Assembly: GCF_003265705.1 (NCBI RefSeq)
Contig: NW_020312817.1
Coordinates: forward strand, 45,263,113 to 45,327,112
Direction of reading: 5' to 3'
DNA: 64,000 nt
Source of the DNA: Callorhinus ursinus
Lineage: Eukaryota; Chordata; Mammalia; Carnivora; Otariidae
Within the stretch, counting starts at the first letter, position 1. Each line of letters begins with the position of its first letter. Of this stretch, positions 11,231-22,430 are shown piece by piece. The notes beneath the pieces were generated by a model, which was not told the DNA's origin, did not search any database, and saw only the letters and a list, made by a program, of their open reading frames with translations. The position numbers and the translations under genes are program-made.

Positions 11231-12453
11231 AACTATATAGTCAGCTGAAACATGAAAATTATATGGGTTTTAAATTCCGTAAATTGCATTCATAAAAAAC
11301 AATTCACAGGATATAAAACAAATCTATCCTCAGTGGCACACACTGCAGTTTCTATAAATCATAATTCACCAAAAATTGTTATTTCAATGAAGAGACTGCA
11401 AAACTAACAAGTATTTGGAAAACCAGACTCTGTACTGCTTCTGTAAAACCAGGAGGATGAAGAAGTGGCTCAGACCTTTAGAAAATAACCAAATAGCACT
11501 TCAACTTTTCTTGTTCGAGCCAACTGTTATTTTTTTTTTCCACTTTACAGAGTAGATAAGGAAGTAAGAGGGAGGCATTAAGGTGCTCTAAACTTCATAT
11601 GTGACAAATAGTATTCCAGTTTATTAAATCCTCTCATGTTCTTTGAGAGTTAGGATTTCTTGCATATTTATAAAACAAAACCACCTAAAGCTCTCCTCAA
11701 TATTCAATAAAAACGTGCCACTAACTCCTCTACTATCTATAATGGTTGCATTGCATATAGGAGACTGATCTGCTATGTAACAAGCCCCTGGTAATAATAG
11801 CAAATATTGCTAATGTACCACTGACTGGGAGACACGCAGTGGTTCTGAGACACTGAACAGTGGGAAAGTCGTTTCAGCTTGAACCCCAAGTATGAATGAC
11901 CCCACCCACACAAACAGTGTAAAATACTCCTCTCATGGGTGTACAGGACACCGATTCTAACAAGTATGTAGCTGGCAGACAGAATACACACAGGACTATA
12001 CACCGAGATAAACAAAGCTATTTGGTGGAACAGAAAGACAAAAGCAAAATTAGGAGTTGACATATAAGGCAAATAGCATTATGAGCATAGCATATGGGAA
12101 GAAAGGCAAATCTCCAAAATGAATATGCTCATAGGGAATGCTGAGAAAATACACCAGAGAAATTCGGGGCCCTGACAAAATGCAACAGAAAAAAAGCAAA
12201 AAACAAAAAAACAAAAAAAACCTACCATGGGACAAAAGAGGATCCTACAACCTAGATGAAAAGAACACAACGAGAAACACACCTCCTGCACAATGAAGGG
12301 TTTTAATCAGTTTTCAGGGAAGAAGTAGAAATTGTTATCCAAGTATACTATAGATGACTCATACTTTGTTATCTATTGATGTGTACAGTAAAATGTACAT
12401 AATTCTCAGTTTAGAGACAAACTCAGCCACTCCCCTGCCCAACTACACACACA
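11231..12453. other. Unassigned sequence
   Basis: No exon or repeat family recognised. Overlapping minus-strand frames of 99, 61 and 70 codons (11773-12291) have no recognisable domain. The 'FFLFFCFLLFF' stretch in one of them simply reads an A-rich run near 12185-12222. Confidence 0.45.
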
Positions 12454-12466
12454 AAAAATATTTGGT

Positions 12467-12664
12467 GGGGCGCCTGGGTGGCTCTTCGGTTAAACATCCG
12501 ACTCTTGGTTTCAGTTCAGGTCATGATCTCAGTGTCATGGAATCAAGCCCTGAGTGGGGCTCTGTGTTCAGCAGGGAGTCTGCTTGAGATTCTGTCTCTT
12601 TCTCTTCCCCTCCCCCGCCAACTCTTGCATGTGTGCTCTCTAAAATAAATAAATAAATCTTAAA
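12467..12664 (+). repeat. CAN SINE (older type)
   Basis: Older body ('gactcttggtttcagttcag', 'gggagtctgcttgagattc') with a good 'ggggcgcctgggtggctc' head. It is flanked by an imperfect duplication, aaaaaatatttggt (left, to 12466) and aaaaaatactgggt (right, from about 12665). Confidence 0.93.
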
Positions 12665-12834
12665 AAAAAAATACTGGGTTCTAGGAAAAAAGTTGAAGGC
12701 TAACTCACATAGCATTGTTCAATATGTATGTACCTAGGACCAGTGGCCCCTATGTCATCACTACTGCCAAGTCTCTAATACCCCAAAGGGTCGAAAGTTG
12801 GGTAAGCAACACCACTTTTGAACTAGACTTTGAA

Positions 12835-13180
12835 TTATACAAAATGATTCATCACAACTGGGAAAGAATTGGAAAATACAGACAGAAAGAAAAATGATCT
12901 AAAATTCCACTCTAACCACCCTGGTGTATATTTCATGACAGACTGTTTCTGCATCTCATACTAGGTATGTTGAAAGTTTTTCTTTAAAATTGGGTTCAGC
13001 ATGTGCACTGCTTTAAACAACCTGTTTTGTTTGTCGTTTTTTTTATATAGTAAACCAGTTTTCAATGTTAATGTGTTTCTGTGTATAAATAGCTGCACGG
13101 TAGGCCATTTTATTGAATTTTCCTGCCTGATTCTTTGTGGTTAGACACATACAGTATCTCCTCATTGTTGTAATGTACTG
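12835..13180. repeat. Old interspersed repeat, family not named
   Basis: 'gaccaccctggtgtatattt'-like order (actual 'taaccaccctggtgtatatt') followed by 'acaacctgttttgtt' and 'tgtgtataaatagctgca' resembles a common old repeat that also seems present at 30545-30885. It may be an L1M 3' region. Ends are approximate. Confidence 0.35.
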
Positions 13181-13199
13181 GGGATTTAATTCATAGAGG

Positions 13200-13720
13200 T
13201 GAGGGAAGCGTGACATAAACAGGTTAATGCCATTGAAAGAAGCTTTATTACTCACAGTTCCCAAGAGGAGGAGGCATGTCTCTTCACATCATAGGTCCAC
13301 ATGGGGAAGCAGCAGGGCTAGTCAGGAGGCAGAAGGGGATGGAGAGGAGAGCGTGGCCCAGAGCCTTTACTGTGGTTTCCAAGGGAAGACATGGGTGAGG
13401 CAGGATAGGTAAATTTGAGTAAGTTTAGGAATGGATAATTTCAGCGGGCTCTGAACTACACACGTGGTCTCTAGCTGTCTGGTACTTGGTCCTGTGGTAA
13501 TTTGGGGCAGGAAAAGTCGGGGCTTGGTGTGTGAGTTAAAAGAGAAGGATGCAGATATGGGCTTTGAAGTGATTGGTATACGTAAGAAAGGCATTCTCCC
13601 AGGCAAACTGCTTATCCTTAGGAATTAGCTAGCCCTGAGAGGAACAGTCTCTTCAGGACTTGCAAGGCACCAAGATGTTAAAATACCATAAAATACAGAA
13701 AATTAAAACATAAGGAATAC
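13200..13720 (-). repeat. Possible solo LTR, family not assigned
   Basis: On the minus strand a strong AATAAA ('gtgagtaataaagcttc') is followed by about 45 bp, as in an LTR R/U5 boundary. The plus strand starts near 'tgagggaagcg'. Purine-rich tracts and moderate GC content set it apart from its AT-rich neighbours. I see no convincing target-site duplication, so the call is tentative. There is no sign of an internal retroviral region. Confidence 0.35.
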
Positions 13721-14334
13721 ACCCATACAAACAGATGCCCAGTGAGCTTCCCTTCAGCAGCCTCTCCTCCTCCCTGATCTATCAAGATACTGGGATTCCA
13801 TCCACCTAGATCATCGATACCTTCAGCATCTGGCACCATTCTTTTCTACCCTAACTCTGGCTTTATTCTTGATGACCTCAAAGTCCTTGTTTCTGAACCA
13901 TCTGCTGGGTCTCTGACTTTTCTTTCTCTCCATTCCAGCCATCCATTCCCATAACCACTTCCTTGGCCTACTCATCACCAGAACTGGCATCAGAAGGCAG
14001 TTTGGGGAGCTATAATGCCAAAGGGTTCAGGAATTTTTAAAAAATCAACTCAAAGCTAGGTTCTCCTAACGTTAAAAAAGATCACCAAATTGTGCTCCAG
14101 ATCAAAACATCTGAAAGAGCATCAGTACCATTTTGGGAACAAACACTCTTCATTCTTCTGCATAAACAGTTGTTTTGAGGGTAAGCTGGTACTGTACTTT
14201 TTGAGTTAAAAATTTTAACTCTCATATGTTCGTCTCTGAAATTCAACTTCCAGTAATGTATCTCAATGATAAAATTTATAAAACACAATTCTCACAATTT
14301 TTTCTCATTATGTTTATATTCTCATAATATTTGG
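13721..14334. other. Unassigned sequence
   Basis: The left part is pyrimidine-rich ('cagcagcctctcctcctccc') and may be an old repeat. Nothing is definable. Confidence 0.4.
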
Positions 14335-14520
14335 GAAACTGCACAAAGGCCAGTGTGGCTGGGACACAGAAGAGTGTAGGGGAGGATGGAATGTGAGAAC
14401 TGGAAGGGGAAGGTCTCAGGAGGGCTCGCAGCACAAGGGCAAAAATGTGGACTCTGTCCTCTGTGCAAAGAGAAACAAATGTGGGGTTTCCAGCAGGACA
14501 GTGATCAGCTTCTGTCAATT
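14335..14520 (-). repeat. L2 LINE fragment
   Basis: Antisense L2 near-3' region: 'aaaggccagtgtggctggg' then a purine-rich stretch, 'tggactctgtcctctgt' and 'aggacagtgatcagcttctg', where L2 antisense has 'gagtgacatgatctgactt'. This explains the 80- and 64-codon frames here. Confidence 0.6.
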
Positions 14521-16384
14521 TTTATGACCTCCTTCACCATACACATGACTACTCCAAAGGCAGAGTTGTTAGGTTTCTGAAAAATATGCCTGAAGAGCCA
14601 TGAAGAGCAGAAAAGAGGATGAAGCTGCTGCCTATAAGACAAGAGAGTAAAAACTCATGAAAACAATCTAAAAAGATAAGAATTATGCTGTGAAGTTGAA
14701 GAAAATAAAATTAATAAAGAAGTTGGTGATAGTGGAAAATAGTAAGTCAGAGTTTATCTAAAAGCTATGGAAGAAAAATTCCATCAGGGAAAATAGCTTA
14801 ACAGCAAATTAAGTGATAGTTATGGCTAAAATGAGAAATCAGCAGGAATAATCTGAACTGCTTCTATGGGACAAAAAATAATTCAGTCTGGACTAATCTT
14901 AAGAGAAATATTATTAATTCTTTAAAAGCTTAAGTACTTAGATTTCCAAAAAAGTTTTTGTAAAGAAAAAATTAAAAATTAAAAAAAAAGTTTATAAAAA
15001 AAACAGTTGACAACTTCACCAACTTTAAGCAATATCATCTATCTTAGATTAACTTTTTCAAATGTGTTTTTGAAATAGGAAAAACCTAGGTCAAAATATC
15101 AACTAAGTTGCACGAGGACTTCTCAAGAATGACTTAAAATCATGAATATTCTATTTTTAATAAATCTAAACTATGGAAATATACAGTCATTCTATTGAGC
15201 AAAGAATTCATCATTACATATTATAACATCTTTATGATTTGGCACAGTGTCAAGGCTATTCAAGGAACAGTATGTTTCCCCTCATTAAGTATAATGTCTG
15301 TATTGAGCAGCATGTTTTTAAGACATCAAGTATCAAAAACCTTGAACAAGAAATGTTAACACTTTCACAGTGTGTAGTTAAACACTAAATAAACTAACAA
15401 TAGACTCCAAACAGAAAGCATGGATTGAATATGTTTGGACCAGGAGTTACTTATGTGAAAAACTTGTAAATCATCTGAAGCACACAAGATTAACTGTCTA
15501 AGTACACTACAGTGGAATTCCATTTTAATACCAACAATGGAAAATAAGATTTAATAGAGAAGTGCCATAATACAACAGGGGGGTTGACCATATGTTTATG
15601 AAGATAGAACTTAACCTGTGATGTAATTGCCGTTAGGATGCAACCAGGCTCATAATAGCAAAACTGCACTTTATCTGTTCAACCAGATTTGTCAGACACC
15701 CACGGGAAATGTGTTTCTAGGAGGAGGTGGCAGGCAGTAGTGAGTGCACTGGGTTTTCACAGAATGATAATCATCCCACAAACTTCCCTTAAAGTAGCTC
15801 TGAGAACGGGGATGTGTGTAGCCTTATTACTGTGTGTGTCAAACCCTCCTGGCATATTTCACATGACTCTGGAGCTGCTTCACTCCTTGGATTCACATGC
15901 TAACTTGTTTTTGTGACTTAAGGCAAATGGGAAGCCAATGCTGAAATAATTAAAAACTACAGGCTTTTTAGAGTTGGAAGAAATCTGTTTTTTTGAAACA
16001 ACACATTCTTTATTTGATGGCAAAACCATCTACATCTTTAGAAGCAAGTTTGTAACTCTTTCCTTCACGTTTGAGTGGTGATCTCACAAGATGATAAGGC
16101 CAAAATACATTCCCTGAGCTACAACCCCCAAAACGTCTAGCACAGAAGCAGTTCTGAAAAGGAGCAGGTACACAGAAAGTAAGAACAAGGGACGGGAGAT
16201 CTTGGAAAATCTACATCTAAACTACACATCTTTACTAAACTCAGAATCATATTCAGGACCTATGCAAAATTTTGTTAAACATGCAAGATTTTTATTTATA
16301 TAGTATTTGCGTGTGTGTTCTGGAAAATTTCCTTAGTGTAATCATCTCTATCCCCCTGCCCCCATTTAACCCAAGACACTCATC
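14521..16384. other. Unassigned AT-rich sequence
   Basis: No recognised repeat or exon. A plus frame at 15689-15916 (75 codons) has no recognisable domain. GC content is slightly higher there than around it. Confidence 0.45.
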
Positions 16385-16398
16385 CCAGAGCAAATATT

Positions 16399-16607
16399 TT
16401 TTTCCCTTGACATTTTTTATTTAAGTTCAATTAATTAACATGGTATTATTAGTTTCAGAGGTAGAGTTTAGTGATTCATCAGTTGCATATGGCACCCCAT
16501 GCTCCTTACATCCAGTGCCCTCCTTAATACCCATCACCCAGTTACCCCATCCTCCCACCCACCTCCCCTCCAGCAAACCTCGGTGTGTTTCCTAGAGTTA
16601 AGAGTCT
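16399..16607 (-). repeat. Severely 5'-truncated carnivore L1 with TSD
   Basis: Only about 210 bp of L1 3' UTR in reverse orientation: poly-T side at left, then 'agttcaattaattaacatgg', 'gtgattcatcagttgcatat' and 'agagttaagagtctc'. It is flanked by ccagagcaaatatt (16385-16398) and ccagagcaaatgtt (16608-16621), one mismatch. The same L1 region recurs at 46145-46580. Confidence 0.88.
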
Positions 16608-16621
16608 CCAGAGCAAATGTT

Positions 16622-17130
16622 CTAAACAACAACCCATTGTTATCCTCCTACCTGTCCTTCAGCCATTTGCCATCACCTCCTACCATGCAGGGTTGTTCAA
16701 CATCTGGCCCTGCTTAGCTGTCCACACTGATCCTCATGCCCCCTCCATTGTGCTTTCCAGATGCATACTCATTTCCCCGCAGGACTCCAAATATACACAC
16801 ATATGCACAACCAACTTCATATTTCTAGGACACATATGCCCACCCACACACACAGGTTATGCAGAACTGTACCCTCTGTGTGCCTCTCTCTTGCCCAGCA
16901 GACAAACACCCACTGCTCTTTCATGTCTCAAAAAAAGCATGCTGTTTTCTGTCTTCTCTGTTTTTTGTTTCACACCCCACTCTAGGCAGAGTTGTGAGTA
17001 CATAGCACAACTACTCACTCTTTAATTCCATATTTATATGTCCCTCCCTAAAATAGGCTGAGTCTCCTTCATCTTCACACTCCCAGAACCAAGCACAGTG
17101 ACTGATATACAGGAGACTTACAAAATAATG
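16622..17130 (+). repeat. Probable L2 3' end
   Basis: Pyrimidine-rich sequence ending 'accaagcacagtgactgata', close to the L2 end 'gcacagtgcctggcacata'. Frames of 146 and 74 codons run through it but match nothing. The element would have been split by the small L1 just upstream. Confidence 0.4.
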
Positions 17131-17449
17131 ATTCAGTTAAATCAGTAATTCAGTGTATGCATGTATTTATGAACTTGAAAAACTCATTTCTATTTATTCC
17201 ACGTTTATATATGCTTATAAATTAGAAAATGATGCAAATTTAAACATTTCCATTTCTTGGAAGATGACAGCATTTCCCACTATACAGAAAATAAAGCACA
17301 ATCCTTATGCTGGGAACATTTATATCTTATAGATACTTAGAAAAAGAAAAGTAGAAGACTGTATTCATTTTGCATTAGTTTTATAATAATATTAGGTGAA
17401 TACTGAACTTAAAGAAAATGTGTAATATTTCTTTAATTTAGGTATATTT
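17131..17449. other. Unassigned AT-rich sequence
   Basis: Nothing recognised. Confidence 0.5.
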
Positions 17450-17980
17450 TAATTTTTTTGTTAAGACTTTATTTTTTAGAGCAGCTTTAGGTGAACGACA
17501 AAATTGAGCGGGAGGCACAGAGATTTCCTACATACCCCTTGTCCCCCACCTATGCATAGGCTCCCCCATTATCAACATCACTCACCAGAATGGTACATTT
17601 TTTTTTTACCAAGGATGAAACTACATTGACATATCATAATAACCCAAATAACATAGTTTACCTTAGGATTTACTCTTGGTGTTGTACATTCTATGAGTTT
17701 GGACAAATGTATAATGATATATAACCTCCATTATAATATTATCCAGAGTATTTTCACTGCCCTAAAAATGCTCTGTGCTTCACCTATTCAACTCTTCCCC
17801 TCCCTTCCCTCCCTCCCCCTTCCACCCCTTCCCCTGCCATCACTGGTATTTCTATTTTCTCTACAGTTTTGCCTTTTCCAGAATGTCTAATAGTTGGAAT
17901 CATAATGTAGTATTTTCAGATGGCTTTCTTTCACTTAGCAATATGCATTTAAGGTTCCTTCCTACCTTTTCGTGACCTAT

Positions 17981-20900
17981 TCATTTCCTCTTAACACTGA
18001 ATAATATTCTATTGCCTGGATGTATCACAGTTTGTTTATACATGCATCTACTGAAGGACACCTCGGTTACTTCCAAGTTTCTACAATTATGAATAAAGCA
18101 GTCATAAACACCCTTGTGCACGTTTCTGTGTAGATATATTTTCAATTCCTTTGAGTAAATACCAAGGAGTGCAATTGCTGAAACATATGGTGAGAGTATG
18201 CTTAGTTTTGTAAGAAACCGCCAGACTATCTTCCAAGGTGACTGTACCATTTCGCAGTACCACCAGCAATGAATGAGAGTCCCCACTGCTCCACATCCTC
18301 CTCATCAGCATTTGATGTTCTCAGTCTTCCGGTTTGGGCCATTCTAATAGGCTTCGTACTGGTATGTCACTGTTGTTTCAATTTGCATTCCCCTGATGAC
18401 ATATGATGTGGATCATCTTTTCATAAATTTATCCACCATCCGTACAGTTTATTTGATGAATGCCTATTAAGGTCTTTGGCTTATTTTTATTTGGATTGTT
18501 TGTTTCCTTATGATTGAGTTTTAAGGGTTCTTTGTGTATTTTGCATAACAGTCATTTATCAGATCTGTGTTCTGTAAATATTTTCTTCCAGTCTATGGCT
18601 TGTCTTCAAATTCTCTTAATATTGTCTTTGGCAGGTAAGTTTTAAAATTTAATGCAGCTCAGTTTCTTTCTTTCATGGATTGTGCTTTTGGCATCATATC
18701 TAAAAACTCATTACCATACACAAGATCATCTAGCTATACTTCTATGTTATCATCCAGGAGTTTTATAGTTTTGTGTTTTAGGTCTATAATTAATATTGAG
18801 TTTTTATGAACAGTATAAACTTTTTGTCTAGATTCATTTTTTTTTTATTTTTTCATGTGGATGTCCAGTTCTATGTCTTTGCTCCATTGTATTGCTTTTG
18901 CTCATTTGCAAAAAATCATTGACTATATTTATAGAAGTCTACTTCTGGGCTGCCTGTTCTAGTCCATTGATCTATCTGGCTAATGTTTCACCAATACCAA
19001 CACTGTCTTAATTATTATAGCTTTATAATAAGTGTTGACGTTGGGTAGCTTCAGTCTTCCAACTTTGTTCTGCTCCTTCAACATTGTGATGGCTACTACA
19101 AGTCTTTTGACTCTCCATAGAAACTTTAGAATAAATTAATTGGTATCCATAAAACAATTTGCTGGGATTTTGATTGGGACTGCACTGCACTGAATCTGTA
19201 GATCAAGTTGGGAAGGATGAACATTTTGACAATATTGAGTCTTCCTATCCATGAAAATAGAAAATTCTCTCCATTTATTTAGTTCTTTGATTTTGTTCAT
19301 TAGAGTTTTATAGCTTCCTCATATATATCTTATACATATTTCAGTAGGTTTATACTTAGGTATTTCTCCTCTTTTGGTAAAAACGTAAATGATATTGTGT
19401 TATTAATTTCAGATTTCATTTGTTCATTATTAATATATAGAAAGGCAAATGACTTTTGTATATTAATGTTATATCCTGCAAATTTGCTATAATCCTTTTT
19501 TAGTCCAGGAGGGGATTTTGGTCAATTCTTTCAGATTTTCCACATAGATGATCATGTTATCTGTGAACAAAGATAGTTTTATATCTTCCTTTTTAATCTG
19601 TATACATTTTATTTCCTTTTCTTGCCTTATTGCATTAAAAAGTTCTTCTAATATGATGCTGAAAAGCAAGTAAATCTTGCTTTATACCTGATCTTAGTGG
19701 GAAAGCTTCCATCTTCTCACTGATAAGTATGATATCAATGTAGATTTTTTGTAGCTATTCTTGATCAAGTTGAGGAAGTTCTCCTCTATTCCTAGTTTAC
19801 TGAGACTTTTTAGGTGTTGGATTTTGTCTAAGGCTTTTTCTGCATCTATCATTTTGATCATGTGATTTTTCATTTTCAGTCTTTTGATGTGATGGATTAC
19901 ATTATTTGGCTTTTGAATGTTGAACTGGCCTTGCCTATCTGGGAGAAATGCCATGTGGCCATGGTGTATAATTCTTTTTATATTTTTTTGGGTTCAATTT
20001 GCTAATAGTTTTTTGAGAATTTTTGCATCTTCATCTTCATAAGAGATAATGATCTGTAGTTTCCTTGTAAATTCTTTGTCTGATTTTGGTATTAGGGTAA
20101 TACTGGCCTCAGAATTGGTTAGGTAGTATGTGCTCTGCTTCTATCCTCTGAAAGAGATTATAGAGAATTGATATCATTTCTTCCTTAAATATATAGTAGA
20201 ATTCACCAGTTAATCCATACAGACCTGTGCTTCCCATTTTAGAATGTTATTATTAATTCAAGAAGGTTATTAATTATTGATTCAATTTCTTGAATAATAT
20301 AAGACTATTCAGATCATCTATTTCTTTTTGTGAGAATTTTGGCAGTTTGTGTCTTTCAAGAAATTGGTCTATTTAGTCTAGGTTGTCAAATTTGTGGGCA
20401 CAGAGTTGTTCATAATATTCAATACTATTCTTTTTTTTTTTAAGATTTTATTTATTTATTTGACAGAGAGAGACACAGCGAGAGAGGGAACACAAGCAGG
20501 GGGAGTGGTAGAGGGAGAAGCAGGCTTCCCACAGAGTGGGGAGCCCGATGTGGGGCTTGATTCCAGGACCCCGGGATCATGACCTGAGCCGAAGGCAGAT
20601 GCTTAATGACTGAGCCACCCAGGTGCCCCTATCCTTTTAATTTCCATAAGATTTGTATCAGTGTCTCCCTTTTCATTTCTAATATTAGTAATTTATGTCT
20701 TCTCTTTGTTTTTCTTAGTTAGCCTAGCTAGAGGCTTATCAATTTCATTGATCTTTCAAAGAACCACCTTTGGGTTTCATTGATTTTGTCTACTAATTTT
20801 CTGTTTTCAATTTCATTAATTTCTGCTGTAATTCTTACTATTTCTTTTATTGTTACTTTGGATTTACTCAGATTTGCTCTTCTTTTTCTAGTTCTCTAAG

Positions 20901-21122
20901 GTAGAAACCTAGATGATTGATTTTATATCTTTCTTCTTTTCTAATACATAGATTCAATGATATAAATTTCCCTCTAAATACCGCCTTCACTGCATCCCTC
21001 AAATTTTGGTAAGTTGTATTTTCATTTTCATTTTGTTCAAAATATTTTATATCTTCTTTGATCCATGTATCATTTAAAAGTGTGCTATTTAAAATACACA
21101 TATTTTGGAATTTTTCAGTCAT
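17981..21122 (-). pseudogene. L1 ORF2 (endonuclease/RT) remnant
   Basis: Dead ORF2 of the L1 above, split over at least four frames and by a SINE. The RT catalytic F-A-D-D has become F-T-D-N, losing one of the metal-binding aspartates. The C-terminal HCWW cysteine-histidine motif is still readable. No function is expected. Confidence 0.85.
20431..20628 (-). repeat. CAN SINE inside L1
   Basis: Reverse-orientation young-type SINE, full length from the poly-T to 'gagccacccaggtgcccc'. Approximate duplication ctattctttt (from 20425) and ctatcctttt (from 20629). L1 sequence continues on both sides, so it landed in the L1. Confidence 0.93.
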
Positions 21123-21545
21123 CTTTCTGTTTTTTTTATTTTTTTAAATTCCATTATGGTCTAAGAGCAAACACTAGATGATTTCTGTTGTTTTAAATTT
21201 GTTAATGTGTCTTTAGTGGCCCAGAATGTGGTTTATCTTGGCAAATACTCCACATGAGCCTAAAAAGAATATGTATTTTGCTGTTGTATGAAATAGTCTA
21301 TAGATAGCAATTATATCCAGTTTCCTGATGGTATTATTGAGTTCAGGTATGTCCTTACTTGTCTGTCTGCTGTATCTGCCTATTTCTGAGAGAGAGGTGT
21401 TGAAGTTTGCAACTATGATAGTGGATTCATCTATTTTTCCTTGTGGTTCTATAAGTTTTTGCTTGATATCTAGTTTGATGCTCTGTTGTTAGGAGCAAAT
21501 AATCTATACAATTGAAATACCTACTTTCATTGTATCTACTTTTTC

Positions 21546-22284
21546 AGATGCTCTTTTCTATTTTATTATATTTTTTAATCACTCATCAGGCCTCAGTACA
21601 CTGATTTCTCAGCCCACTAATATGGACCTATTCTCTCATTTAGAAAAACACATATATATTTTTTAAAGAAATGTAGGTATCTCATTTACAAAAGTTCATT
21701 TTAAGAGGTATAATCTTCCACTTCTCAATTATAGCAAAGATCATATCACAATCCATTACTCTTTCATTAAACAAATGTTAACTCAGCCTCTATTATATGA
21801 TCCAAAGCGTCCTTTGTTGATTAGTTTCTCCCCTTCTGTGTATCTCATTTTATAATACCACTCCACCAAGGTTAAACTGTAGCAATTCGTAATTTACTTA
21901 AAGTTATTTCCTAACTTTTGATATTCTATTCAAAAGAACTGTAAATTGGCTCCTCAAATATGTCAATTTGCAGACTTGCTAACCCTTCCAGATTTGGTTT
22001 CCACTTCCAGACTTGGCTTCTACTTTTCCTTTTGTGTACCTTCCCTGACACACTTGAAACTCTTATATACTCTCAGTGCAAATGGCACATTTTTCCATAA
22101 GAACAATAATCATGCTCCCCTATAATTGCATGCATACTTGGCTCCTGAAGCAAGAACAAGGGCCATATAGCTGACCCCATGCCCAGCTTCGGTCAAAAAT
22201 CCCTCTCCCCACCCCACACACATACCCACACATCAATGCTCCACAGTACCCCATACTTCCTATCATAATTATAGTTAATTGTTT
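21546..22284. other. Unassigned sequence
   Basis: AT-rich to pyrimidine-rich. It may include more of the L2 whose 3' end follows, but I cannot align it. Confidence 0.4.
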
Positions 22285-22430
22285 TATTTCTATCTCTCCT
22301 TCTAGAGTACATGCTCTATGAGTACAGAAACCATGTTCCCAGCAATTATTCTCCCAGGATCTGGTGCAGAAGGCAAAGCACAATAGATTTTCAATCAATA
22401 TTAATTGAATTAATTAATTAATGCTCACCA
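22285..22430 (+). repeat. L2 3' end
   Basis: 'tagagtacatgctctatgag' followed by 'caggatctggtgcagaagg' parallels the L2 terminus 'agaatgtaagctccatgagg...cctagcacagtgcctggc'. It ends in an AATT-rich tract. Confidence 0.5.

Larger units (their letters stand above)
17450..21545 (-). repeat. L1MA-type LINE-1, long antisense copy
   Basis: A long L1 read on the minus strand. 3' UTR at left ('aaaattgagcgggaggcac', 'gttgtacattctatgagttt'), then ORF2 running right. Decayed ORF2 blocks are visible. The C-terminal GTLIHCWW motif lies in 17981-18286. The RT active-site strand in 19487-19669 reads [12 protein letters not shown] where L1 has a FADD box. IDAEKALDKIQH lies in 19694-19954 and [20 protein letters not shown] in 20868-21122. 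A CAN SINE interrupts it at 20431-20628. It is broken by stops and frameshifts, with the 5' end (ORF1, promoter) missing. Confidence 0.92.

Noticed and set aside
12079..12291. Hydrophobic minus-strand frames resembling a membrane protein
   Set aside because: The phenylalanine/leucine run is produced by an A-rich tract on the plus strand. There is no gene context.
13200..13720. Complete endogenous retrovirus
   Set aside because: There is only an LTR-like AATAAA context. No gag-, pol- or env-like frame or second LTR lies next to it.
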